Shown here one piece after another: positions 9,999 through 18,409 of a stretch of 64,000 bases of DNA; the first letter of the stretch is position 1; each line of letters starts with the position of its first letter. The DNA comes from Alicyclobacillus tolerans (lineage in GTDB: Bacteria > Bacillota > Bacilli > Alicyclobacillales > Alicyclobacillaceae). The stretch lies in the NCBI RefSeq assembly GCF_900142255.1, contig NZ_FRAF01000012.1, positions 1 through 64,000 of the forward strand. The letters are read 5' to 3'. A program made the position numbers and the translations under genes. The notes below the pieces were generated by a model. It had not been told where the DNA came from. It was given only the letters and a program-made list of their open reading frames with translations, and searched no databases.

Positions 9999-11045
9999 CT
10001 AGGAACCACTTTGAATGAAAGGATTCCAAGCTGCTTGCAAATTTCCGGGCAATTTTGACCATGCGACAGAAGGATTCAATTTGCCATCTATAATTTGCCC
10101 GATTAATTGATGAGCCGCTTGAATAAGGCTAACTGGCAACATTTTGTCCTGAAGAATGACTAGGTGCGGCGTGACTACTGATAGGACACCTGAAGTGGGC
10201 AAGTCATTTTGCTCATATCGCTGAAGCAATTCCGGCAAAATTGAAGGCCCTGGGAAGCCAAACGCAGCTACATCGTTTGAGGCAGAAAGTGGCGCAGCAG
10301 ACAGATGGTAGACGAGTGAATGGCTTTGCAATAGCCAGGATTGCGCAGCCGAAGACAAGGTTCCTGCCGCAAGTACAAGTTGTGGCGCCGGCAAACTGGT
10401 CTGGGATGGAAAATACACAGATTGGTGTGTACTGCGTTGGACGGATGGAATATTTTGTAAAATAATGGAACATTTAGGATTAGCTTGATACACACCCGCC
10501 AAAGCAGCAGCCATTGCTGCGGCAGAAGGTTGAGAGCTAATTCCTGCTAAAAGGCCAATTTGTGGCATCGCTAGAAAGCGGCTATTGAGCCCGGCCAAAT
10601 ACCCCACTACATAAGCAGCATCTACTTCTGACTCCTTCACTGTCAACCTCTTCCCATGACCTGTCGAGGCGCTGAGAGGAACTAAGGCCAACGGTCCTTG
10701 ACTCGACCCTACATCCGCATTTCCCCATTGTCCAACGACGACTGCCAAACCTTGCGGAGCTTTTTTATGAAACTGTTGAATTTGCCCTATCAACTGATGA
10801 ACTTTGACAGACTGGACCCATACATCAAGATTAGATTTTTCCGCTTCATAAACTGCTTGAGCCGTAGTCCATCCTTGAGTTGAAGATGTAATAAAGATTT
10901 CCGCAGCTTTTTTACTGACACTCGGTTTCATATGGCTAATATCTGGAGCTCCACAGCCGACAGCCAGTCCCGAACATACTGCTATAAAAGTGAAGAATAA
11001 ACTTTTTCGCACTCGAGAATGAAAAATGCTTTTTAAATGTTTCAT
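9999..11045 (-). CDS. BMP-family (Med-like) lipoprotein, orphan
   Basis: Probable membrane lipoprotein: residues about 13-31 form a signal peptide ending in AVGC, a slightly weak lipobox. Segments such as DAAYVVGYLAGL and IGLLAGISSQPSAAAM resemble the basic membrane protein family, which includes nucleoside-binding proteins and B. subtilis Med. In several bacilli spoIIIE is followed by a BMP binding protein with its ABC transporter genes; none of those subunits is present here, so it may be a degenerate remnant or a Med-like regulator. A promoter-like TACAAT ends six bases before the ATG and no Shine-Dalgarno is visible; a GTG at codon 12 is another possible start. Confidence 0.65.
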   Translation of the reverse strand: MKHLKSIFHSRVRKSLFFTFIAVCSGLAVGCGAPDISHMKPSVSKKAAEIFITSSTQGWTTAQAVYEAEKSNLDVWVQSVKVHQLIGQIQQFHKKAPQGLAVVVGQWGNADVGSSQGPLALVPLSASTGHGKRLTVKESEVDAAYVVGYLAGLNSRFLAMPQIGLLAGISSQPSAAAMAAALAGVYQANPKCSIILQNIPSVQRSTHQSVYFPSQTSLPAPQLVLAAGTLSSAAQSWLLQSHSLVYHLSAAPLSASNDVAAFGFPGPSILPELLQRYEQNDLPTSGVLSVVTPHLVILQDKMLPVSLIQAAHQLIGQIIDGKLNPSVAWSKLPGNLQAAWNPFIQSGS

Positions 11046-11051
11046 TGGTTA

Positions 11052-11080
11052 ATTGTAGCACTCCATTTTTCCCTTGTCAG
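11052..11080 (-). promoter_or_regulatory. Candidate promoter abutting the BMP lipoprotein gene
   Basis: Minus-strand CTGACA, 17 bases, TACAAT. The -10 ends six bases before the ATG at 11045, so transcription would begin about at the start codon and give a leaderless message. Motif fit is five of six at both hexamers. Confidence 0.5.
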
Positions 11081-11217
11081 TCCAATTCTGGATTGACAAC
11101 ACTAAAATCATGATCACCCATCAGTTTAACATGATTTGCAGTAAATTTATTTCTCGTCTTTATCTTGCCTTTCTTTATGCTGTTCGTGATAATGAGAGTA
11201 GGAAAGGATGAATCTGT

Positions 11218-11562
11218 GTGATGAATTATAGTGGCGGAGACCACTTGTCTGTCGCCAAAGCTCTCTATCAGTTAGATTTTTATCTTCAACAATTAAACAT
11301 GGATATTCGTGTACGCGACTTGTATGAACGCGCCTATCGAGAAAAACGCGGTGACCGATATGATGATCGATGGTTGCAAGTATTGGACGAACACCTCGAG
11401 GTACGCGACTCCCTGTCTGAACCTTTTACAACCCAAACTATTCTAGAAGTTCTCATGCGTACTGGGCATGAACCACTTGTCCGCAGTCTAATGAGAGAAA
11501 TACGTCGCCGTAAAATTGGCTTTACACACATCTATCTGATTGGTCGCTCCTCTCGACGTTAA
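11218..11562 (+). CDS. Hypothetical protein, 114 residues
   Basis: I do not recognise this protein. It is a short, highly charged, probably helical soluble protein with no signal peptide or membrane segment; residues 31-60 and 88-100 are rich in Arg, Glu and Asp. The start is GTG at 11218 or ATG at 11221; AGGAAAGGATG just upstream is a good ribosome-binding site for either. It is one of only three intact plus-strand genes in the window, divergent from the lipoprotein gene and convergent with the unrecognised membrane protein gene. The clear Shine-Dalgarno and the hairpin just after the stop support a real gene. Confidence 0.6.
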   Translation: MMNYSGGDHLSVAKALYQLDFYLQQLNMDIRVRDLYERAYREKRGDRYDDRWLQVLDEHLEVRDSLSEPFTTQTILEVLMRTGHEPLVRSLMREIRRRKIGFTHIYLIGRSSRR

Positions 11563-11581
11563 TCTACAGGATGAAAGAAAG

Positions 11582-11612
11582 CCAGCATTGCTAAGGGACA
11601 CGCCAATGCTGG
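11582..11612. terminator. Possible bidirectional terminator between convergent genes
   Basis: A perfect nine-bp stem CCAGCATTG / CAATGCTGG lies 20 bases after the stop of the 114-residue gene. The T-runs on either side are short (TTT on plus, CTTTCTTT on minus), so efficiency is uncertain. Confidence 0.5.
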
Positions 11613-11693
11613 TTTCCATTCTCAAGATTCTATTTTCTTATCAGAACTATTCATGCATCATCCAACTGACATGGAATACTATCCTACCCTTGC

Positions 11694-12299
11694 TTATCCT
11701 AAGGAACGTGCCTGGTACCAAAGTTCTGTTGTCCCACTTTGCAAATTTGAAGGATCCTCCTCTATATCATGCAACATCGCCTGCCAATTACTACCCTCTT
11801 GGCCAGCAGTTACAGCCGCCAACGCTTCATATTCTATTTTTCCCATACCAGCTGTGGCTACCAATTGACCATTGACCATGACGTCAAGTTCCGCCTGTCC
11901 AACTGGTAATCCAGATTGATAGACGGCTTGAAAATAAGTCATAGCCCAATTACCCAGTTGTTGTGAGGAGACATTATCCAACGTGGGAGGAGTTGATATT
12001 TCTGCCGAAACATCCAGTTGCTGATGATTGGCTGATTGAATGACAAGATCGGTTAGATACGGGACAGGAGAAAGCGCTTCTGCCAATTTTGCGCGCACTC
12101 CTTGCGGAGGATCGGCAACAGAAAATAATGACTCATTTGCAGATTGGGTTTGAGACGGCGATTGCCCTACAGAAAGTTTACCGATAGATCTCGTATTCTT
12201 TGCCCATATCCAACCGCATCCCAAGATACTCAAAACAATAAAAAACGAAAGCCATTTACGAAAGCTGTTCAAAAGGAGATCGCCTCCGTCCTCATTCAT
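11694..12299 (-). CDS. Membrane-anchored hypothetical protein
   Basis: I do not recognise this protein. Near the N-terminus it has one hydrophobic segment (WLSFFIVLSILGCGWIW), likely a signal anchor placing about 150 residues outside the membrane. The extracellular part has a mixed beta/alpha pattern (for example LDVMVNGQLVATAG) and no Cys pairs or catalytic motifs I can name. The start is uncertain: ATG at 12299 lacks a good ribosome-binding site, while TTG at 12272 has GGAGG about ten bases upstream. It follows spoIIIE by about 85-110 bases in the same direction and may be in its transcript. Confidence 0.6.
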   Translation of the reverse strand: MNEDGGDLLLNSFRKWLSFFIVLSILGCGWIWAKNTRSIGKLSVGQSPSQTQSANESLFSVADPPQGVRAKLAEALSPVPYLTDLVIQSANHQQLDVSAEISTPPTLDNVSSQQLGNWAMTYFQAVYQSGLPVGQAELDVMVNGQLVATAGMGKIEYEALAAVTAGQEGSNWQAMLHDIEEDPSNLQSGTTELWYQARSLG

Positions 12300-12383
12300 C
12301 AACCTATCAGAAGGATCCAGGTATGGAACGCCTCCTGAATTAAGATTATGTATAGTGACGGACAAGCATGACTGCTTTTAAAC

Positions 12384-14873
12384 TTATGGATTCTCCGACT
12401 TATGAACCGAACGCAAGAAATTGGAATTTTTCATTTCTTCCCACTGCAGTTTGCTAATGAGTAAATCGCGCGGTTTACTTCCTTCAAATCGACCGACAAA
12501 GCCTTGTTGCTCCATTTGATCGACAATCCGAGCCGCTCTTGAATAACCAACTCGAAATCGCCTCTGTATCATGGAAACAGAGGCATGACCATTATCCACA
12601 ACGAGATCCATCGCATCTACAAATAGCGGATCTAAAGGAGCATCCGTAACGGCTTCTTCCGATTCTTCAGGAATTTGTAAATCAACCGTATACACAGCAT
12701 TTTGCTGTTCTTTGACGTATTCCACCAAGCGTTCAATTTCTCCTTCAGACACAAAAGCTCCCTGAACGCGAGTTGATTTAGGCGCTCCTACTGGCCAATA
12801 GAGCATATCACCACGTCCAAGCAATTTTTCAGCTCCACCGCTGTCCAAAATCGTACGAGAATCTGCCATAGAAGAAACTGCAAAAGCAATACGGCTAGGT
12901 ATATTAGCCTTAATGACTCCCGTTATAACATCTACAGATGGTCTTTGTGTGGCAACAATCAAATGAATGCCTGCAGCACGCGCCATTTGCGCAATACGAC
13001 AAATTGCATCTTCGACATCCCCTGGAGCCACCATCATTAAATCAGCCAACTCATCAACAATGACAACAATATAAGGAAGAGCATCGAGCCCTTCTTCCTG
13101 TAACAACTGGTTGTAGCGCTCAATATCTCTTGCACCGCGATCGGCAAATAATTTATAGCGGTTCTCCATCTCCTGCACAACTTTCTTTAGAGCGAAGGCT
13201 GCCTTACGCGGATCGGTTACTACAGGTGCTAAAAGATGCGGGATACCATTGTAGCCATTCAGCTCAACCATTTTGGGGTCAATCATCATAAACTTCACTT
13301 CATGCGGTTTAGCGCGTACGAGTAAAGAGGCAATCATGCCGTTGATACATACGCTTTTTCCCGATCCGGTAGCACCTGCTACCAATAAATGTGGCATCTT
13401 TTGAAGATTGCCAATGATAGCATTGCCAGCTATATCGCGGCCGAGCGCAATCGCCAACTTTGACTCATGCTTTTGAAATTCTTCTGATTCAAGCACTTCG
13501 CGTAACGTTACAACTGCAATCTCCTGATTAGGAATTTCAATGCCAATGACAGATTTACCCGGAACAGGAGCTTCCATACGAATACCTGATGCCGCTAATG
13601 CAAGCGCAATGTCATCAGTCAAACCTACTATCTTTGAGACTTTTACACCTGCAGCAGGCTGCAACTCATAACGGGTTACAGTAGGTCCTCGACTGATTTC
13701 CAGAACTTTAGCATGTACACCAAAACTCTCCAAGGTAGCTTCTAATTTACGCGCATTTTCATGTGCACTTTGTTGATTGAATCCCGATTTTGGAGATTGC
13801 GGTAATGTAAAGAGATGAAGCGGAGGTAGACGGTAATTCTCATCATGCACTGGAACACCGACCGTATAAGGAAATTCTTCTTCAACTACTGGAGTGCGTC
13901 CAGATAAACCTGCGGACGCACCTCCTTGAGATGCACTTCTTTGAGATTTTTGCAAATGAGCAGGTGGTAACGGCGATATTAGTCCATCTGATGCTTTAGA
14001 TTCTGCTGCTTCAACAGCTTTCTCACGCACTTGTGCAGCAAAATCACGAACAATGGGTCTTTGTATAGAATGTTTTTCCTCAGAACCAGCATTCTTTTCA
14101 AATCCAGCTTCTGAATTTTTATCCGTTGAACCCGCTTCAAAAATTTCTCCATCAATGATGAGCTGAGGTCTACGGCGACTCTTTTTCTCATTTGAAGGTG
14201 GTGTTTCGAGAGTGGCTGGTTCAGTATCTGTATCTTTTTCGAGCAGAACATTAGCAAATTGACGACTGCCTTTCCAGAGATTATCCAGACGTTTTTCCAT
14301 CCATCGGGTACCTCTTTGAACTCCTTTAACCAATGATTTCTCTGTAGTCAATGCAGCTCCCAGCAAAACAGCAATACCTAAAATCAAAAGCGTACCCAGT
14401 GTGGAAAACAGGTAGTGCAAGACAGAAAAACAAGCATAGCCAATTAAACCACCACCTGCAGCTGGAACTGTCGTTCCATCAAGACTGCCTGTCAAAACAT
14501 AAACGCGCAAAGACTGAAGTGCATGCAGTGTGGCCGAATAGAGCGGGACCGTACTGTCTGGTGGAAGAGAGGCGGCATAACTTTGAAAGAAGAAAAATTC
14601 CATTCCTGTTAACCATGTCAGAAACAGAATTAATAGGCCGATGTGACGATGGTTCCAAACAAACGAAGTACGTTTGACCATCATAAACAGGGCAGCGTAG
14701 CCTATAAAAATAGGGAGTAAAAAACTCCATGAACCTGCCAAATAAATAAAAGCGACATCAACATACCGTCCAACCAAACCTAATTTGCCAAGTGCAAGAG
14801 CAGAGCCTGTCAACATGGCTAGGCCGATGGTTTCATATTTTAAAACTTCTCGACGCTGAACTCTTTTTCCCAT
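12384..14873 (-). CDS. spoIIIE: DNA translocase SpoIIIE/FtsK
   Basis: Membrane-bound DNA pump that moves chromosomal DNA through the division or sporulation septum. The 829-residue protein has hydrophobic segments in about residues 12-180, a charged linker (about 180-335), an alpha/beta motor domain with Walker A GATGSGKS (500-507) and Walker [13 protein letters not shown], and a C-terminal winged-helix gamma domain (about 760-829) that would read orientation sequences. AGGAGG lies just upstream of the ATG. Neighbouring ylzJ and tepA match Bacillus order, which supports SpoIIIE over a second FtsK paralogue. Confidence 0.95.
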   Translation of the reverse strand: MGKRVQRREVLKYETIGLAMLTGSALALGKLGLVGRYVDVAFIYLAGSWSFLLPIFIGYAALFMMVKRTSFVWNHRHIGLLILFLTWLTGMEFFFFQSYAASLPPDSTVPLYSATLHALQSLRVYVLTGSLDGTTVPAAGGGLIGYACFSVLHYLFSTLGTLLILGIAVLLGAALTTEKSLVKGVQRGTRWMEKRLDNLWKGSRQFANVLLEKDTDTEPATLETPPSNEKKSRRRPQLIIDGEIFEAGSTDKNSEAGFEKNAGSEEKHSIQRPIVRDFAAQVREKAVEAAESKASDGLISPLPPAHLQKSQRSASQGGASAGLSGRTPVVEEEFPYTVGVPVHDENYRLPPLHLFTLPQSPKSGFNQQSAHENARKLEATLESFGVHAKVLEISRGPTVTRYELQPAAGVKVSKIVGLTDDIALALAASGIRMEAPVPGKSVIGIEIPNQEIAVVTLREVLESEEFQKHESKLAIALGRDIAGNAIIGNLQKMPHLLVAGATGSGKSVCINGMIASLLVRAKPHEVKFMMIDPKMVELNGYNGIPHLLAPVVTDPRKAAFALKKVVQEMENRYKLFADRGARDIERYNQLLQEEGLDALPYIVVIVDELADLMMVAPGDVEDAICRIAQMARAAGIHLIVATQRPSVDVITGVIKANIPSRIAFAVSSMADSRTILDSGGAEKLLGRGDMLYWPVGAPKSTRVQGAFVSEGEIERLVEYVKEQQNAVYTVDLQIPEESEEAVTDAPLDPLFVDAMDLVVDNGHASVSMIQRRFRVGYSRAARIVDQMEQQGFVGRFEGSKPRDLLISKLQWEEMKNSNFLRSVHKSENP

Positions 14874-14983
14874 GCAGAACCTCCTGCATGTGGATAACTA
14901 CTATCCGCATGCCTTGTAAATTTCTCGAAACAAGGTGGAGATTCCTGCAAACAAGGGAGACAATTCAATGATTTACAGATAAC

Positions 14984-15211
14984 TTAGATGGTGCAAGTAT
15001 GCAGTGGAATATGCATTCCTGGCGATAAATCAGAACGCAAAAAATCCTTTGGACGCATGGATAAAATTCTCTCAACACGAGCTAACCCATTCTCTAGCGG
15101 CTCAACCAACAGCTGAATTCCTTGATACTCGACTTTCTGTAATCGAACGCTGTAACTTTCCAACATGTTGTACATGATCTCTTCACAGTCTGCGACGGTC
15201 CACAAAATCAT
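14984..15211 (-). CDS. ylzJ: YlzJ-like protein
   Basis: A 75-residue protein resembling YlzJ, a small conserved protein of spore-formers with no assigned function. The start is the ATG at 15211, which overlaps the tepA stop as ATGA and implies coupled translation; a longer frame inside tepA is not credible. The N-terminus [13 protein letters not shown] and the central [12 protein letters not shown] resemble the family. It lies between tepA and spoIIIE as in Bacillus. Confidence 0.8.
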   Translation of the reverse strand: MILWTVADCEEIMYNMLESYSVRLQKVEYQGIQLLVEPLENGLARVERILSMRPKDFLRSDLSPGMHIPLHTCTI

Positions 15212-15987
15212 TGTTGCATCACTCCATCTGTTGCAATCGTTGGATTCCAAACAGAAGCATTTTGTTGCATCAATTCACGAAGTTTACGAATAGCTTGTCC
15301 AAGCCCACCAATTTCATCAACCAAGCCATAAGCTACCGCATCTCGTCCTACAACTGTCGTTCCAATATCACGCGCCAATTCACCTGTATTCAGCATAAGC
15401 TTACGAAAGACAGATTCACTGATATGCGAATGCTGTACAACAAAACGAATGACACGCTCTTGCATCTTCTCTAAATATTCAAATGATTGGGGCACGCCAA
15501 TGACCATGCCTGTCAAACGGATAGGGTGAATCGTCATTGTAGCTGTTTCAGCAATAAACGTATAATCACAGGATACAGCAATCGGAACACCGATCGAATG
15601 TCCGCCGCCCAAAACAAGAGAAACTGTTGGTTTGCTCATGCTTGCAACCATTTCGGCAATGGCTAACCCAGCTTCAACATCTCCACCAACAGTATTCAAA
15701 ATCAACAGTAATCCTTTAATGTCCTTGCTCTGTTCAGCAGCGACCAATTGTGGAATGATATGTTCGTATTTGGTCGTCTTGTTTTGGGGTGGCAGAACCA
15801 TATGTCCCTCAATCTGACCAATAATAGTAAGACAATGAATATCACTATCTGAGAGCGGAACGTCTGTTTCACCAAATTTCTCAATACTCTGCTCTGTCAT
15901 ACCAATTGGATGACTTGCTTGCTCTTCCTGGGGATTGGATTGCGGGATATTATTTTTGGAACTTTGGCGATGATCAGCCAGACTCAT
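15208..15987 (-). CDS. tepA: TepA, ClpP-like translocation-enhancing serine protease
   Basis: Cytoplasmic ClpP-fold protease, known in Bacillus as YmfB/TepA and linked to protein export and spore small acid-soluble protein turnover. The 259-residue protein has a polar N-terminal extension (about 1-45), then the crotonase/ClpP fold. The nucleophile is probably S131 in [12 protein letters not shown] and the general base H154 in TMTIHP. GAGGGTGA precedes the ATG. It is coupled to ylzJ by a 4-bp overlap. Confidence 0.9.
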   Translation of the reverse strand: MSLADHRQSSKNNIPQSNPQEEQASHPIGMTEQSIEKFGETDVPLSDSDIHCLTIIGQIEGHMVLPPQNKTTKYEHIIPQLVAAEQSKDIKGLLLILNTVGGDVEAGLAIAEMVASMSKPTVSLVLGGGHSIGVPIAVSCDYTFIAETATMTIHPIRLTGMVIGVPQSFEYLEKMQERVIRFVVQHSHISESVFRKLMLNTGELARDIGTTVVGRDAVAYGLVDEIGGLGQAIRKLRELMQQNASVWNPTIATDGVMQQ

Positions 15988-16112
15988 GTTGGAATCACCC
16001 TCATTATCCCGGGCCTAATGATGGTTTGCGCTGCAGAGCGGGCCCATTTTCAACCAGCCATAGTATCTGGCTTTTATCGCCAAAGCATACTCCCTTTCTC
16101 GATAGCTCCCAC

Positions 16113-17438
16113 CTAGAAAAATGTTTGCCAGAAAGTTGCCAAGGTTAATCCACAAAGCAGCGTGACCATTAACCATCCCCACACACGACCAAATATTTTT
16201 GTACGATACTGACCCATGAGACGTTTGTCACTTGTCATTACGACGAGAAAGATTAATAACGGAGTCATCAAAATGCCGCCAACAACCTGTGCAAGAATGG
16301 ATAGAAAGTCGAGTGGCAGATGCGGTACCAGAATGGCTAAAGCGGCAAACAGCAAACTGCCAATGTAAACGGCATAAAATTTTGGTGCTTGACGCAACGT
16401 ATCATTCAGGCTTTTTGACCATCCGAACAATTCTGAGATACTCCATGAAGAGGATAGGGATACTGTGATTGATGCCAAAAAACCAGCATCAAATAAACCA
16501 ATTCCAAAGAGAATAGCTACCCATCTTCCATAACTGTGGTGCAACGCGTCAATGATTTGTGCTGGACCTGCACTGCTTACATTGGACATATGCCCAAACA
16601 AGGAAGCTCCAACAATAATAATGCCAGCAGCTACAATGACCTGAACCAAACAACCAAATGCTGTATCAATCCGTCCTAGAATCAGTTCTCGTGAACTGAC
16701 GCCCTTATCAATCGTTCCACTACCTTGGAAGAAAATCATCCAGGGGGCTATGGCATTACCCACCGTGGCAATCACAAACCAAATCACACCCCCACGAAGA
16801 CTGGTGGGTACATTCCAGGCTACAAAGGCGTGGCCAATCGATGCCAGGTTGGGATGAGTCATACCCGCTACTACTAGAAAAACAACGTTTAGTGCACCAA
16901 CCAACAACGCAATGCGTTCTTTTGTAAAATATCCTGTGAAGATGGCAAATGAGACAATAAAAACGAAACAGATCAGATCACTTAACCAAAGCGGCAACCC
17001 TAGCAATGTCAATCCTGCTGTCATCCCAATAAATTCAGTAACCAAAGTCAGCAAATTCTCGAATGCGAGAGTAGTGATATGATAAAAACCCCAAAACTTA
17101 CCATATCTCCGTAGCGCTAACCTTGAGAATCCTTCTTGAGTAACCGCTCCAAGGCGCATGCTCATTTCTTGAACTGTAAAAGTTAGAAATGCCAGACAAA
17201 GAACCAAAGGTATAAACAATCCAATTCCGAATTGCACACCTGTTGCCGCATAGGAAATCACCCCGCCTGCGTCATTGTCTGCCAAAGCTGCCAACAATCC
17301 CGGGCCAAGCAATGCCCAAAATATCCAGATATATCTTTGCCAACCATGTTTACGTTGCGCCATCATTTCTCGAAACCGTGATCGTTCCAAATTGCTTTGC
17401 GACGTTTCCAAATCATTCGGAATGATATTGCTGTCCAT
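16113..17438 (-). CDS. NRAMP-related divalent metal transporter (NRMT-like)
   Basis: Polytopic membrane protein of the SLC11/NRAMP superfamily, 441 residues with about 11 hydrophobic segments. The first segment begins with the family GPGLLAAL, but the canonical DPGN is DAGG (D56 kept, Asn replaced by Gly), and the sixth-segment MPH motif reads APW (Met replaced by Ala at 231). As I recall, the same kind of change marks NRAMP-related magnesium transporters that accept Mg2+ and Mn2+, so a plain MntH assignment is doubtful. ATG at 17438 follows TGGAGG. The gene is divergent from an HTH regulator-like gene 207 bases away. Confidence 0.85.
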   Translation of the reverse strand: MDSNIIPNDLETSQSNLERSRFREMMAQRKHGWQRYIWIFWALLGPGLLAALADNDAGGVISYAATGVQFGIGLFIPLVLCLAFLTFTVQEMSMRLGAVTQEGFSRLALRRYGKFWGFYHITTLAFENLLTLVTEFIGMTAGLTLLGLPLWLSDLICFVFIVSFAIFTGYFTKERIALLVGALNVVFLVVAGMTHPNLASIGHAFVAWNVPTSLRGGVIWFVIATVGNAIAPWMIFFQGSGTIDKGVSSRELILGRIDTAFGCLVQVIVAAGIIIVGASLFGHMSNVSSAGPAQIIDALHHSYGRWVAILFGIGLFDAGFLASITVSLSSSWSISELFGWSKSLNDTLRQAPKFYAVYIGSLLFAALAILVPHLPLDFLSILAQVVGGILMTPLLIFLVVMTSDKRLMGQYRTKIFGRVWGWLMVTLLCGLTLATFWQTFF

Positions 17439-17645
17439 TGGAAAACCTCCATTCCCTGTAGGGCCAATCAAGCGGAGCTAGCAGAAGGTTTGAGTGACAA
17501 ATTTCTCAAATATCTACACTACTTCAACCGGTGACGACATATTCTATACAGAGGCTGTTGCAAATGTGCCGATGTTGTAGAGGAAATCGAAACACGAAAT
17601 AAATCCGTATGGATTAGTAAAAATTCATGATGTGGAGGTAGTAAA

Positions 17646-18293
17646 GTGGTGGAAAAAACGGCCGCAAACTTAGAGCAAACTGTTAAGTCTCTGCTGCGGC
17701 AACATTCCATGTCCATGCGTCAGTTGGCTGCTCTTACTGGAATTCACGTTGCAACGATTTCAAAGATGTTGCTCGGTAAACAACGAATTAATCCGGAATA
17801 TTTGGAGAAAATTGCTGAGCATTTATCCGTCCATCCAACTCTGCTTTATCAAGCAGCAGGATTAAAAGTAGCCGATCACGTCGATAAAAACGATCACTTA
17901 TCACTTCATAGTTATTTTAAGGATATAATTGACTATACTGGATATTCATCCGTTACCTTGAACAGGCAATCCATTATGGATGAACTATTGAAATACGATG
18001 GATACGCCAAGACCAGTGAAGGAAAATTACTGATTGAAGAAAAATTCCCAGAAAAGAGACAGCAAATTTTTGGAACAGGACCGTTTATCGATGAATTGGA
18101 TAGTATGTATGAGCGTTATATTCACGGGGAAATTTCTGAAAAAGAAAAAATGATTTTAGGAAGTGGGTTGCTCTATTTTGTACTCGCGACAGATGCAATT
18201 CCAGATTTTATGTTTCCTATCGGTTATCTGGATGACGCTTTAGCCATTCAGATTACTCAAGAACGATTAATGGAGTTCTCTAAAAAAACATAA
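17646..18293 (+). CDS. Xre-type HTH protein with YkvA-like DUF1232 domain
   Basis: A 215-residue protein. Residues about 10-70 form an Xre/lambda-repressor helix-turn-helix (SMRQLAALTGIHVATISKML). The C-terminal part (about 135-205) is a DUF1232/YkvA-like domain with ATDAIPDFMFPIGYLDD, a hydrophobic stretch often found in small membrane-associated proteins. The combination suggests a DNA-binding protein that senses something at or in the membrane; this is an inference. The start is GTG with TGTGGAGG upstream. It is transcribed away from the NRAMP-like gene, which it might regulate. A convergent terminator lies at its 3' end. Confidence 0.8.
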   Translation: MVEKTAANLEQTVKSLLRQHSMSMRQLAALTGIHVATISKMLLGKQRINPEYLEKIAEHLSVHPTLLYQAAGLKVADHVDKNDHLSLHSYFKDIIDYTGYSSVTLNRQSIMDELLKYDGYAKTSEGKLLIEEKFPEKRQQIFGTGPFIDELDSMYERYIHGEISEKEKMILGSGLLYFVLATDAIPDFMFPIGYLDDALAIQITQERLMEFSKKT

Positions 18294-18323
18294 GAAGGGC
18301 TGCCCTCGACTGCTCGCCCCTTC
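18282..18323. terminator. Terminator of rnj, shared with the HTH gene end
   Basis: Stem AGAAGGGGC / GCCCTTCT with one bulged base and a loop of about 14 bases. On the minus strand it is followed by TATGTTTTTTT, a good terminator for rnj. On the plus strand the tail is weak. The stem overlaps the last bases of the HTH gene. Confidence 0.65.
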
Positions 18324-18409
18324 TGTTAAAGGTTTGACCTTGTGGCTTCAGGGAAGCATAGGCAGAGTGGACAGCCCGACAATGATTTCAATGCTTTATG
18401 TTGTAACAC

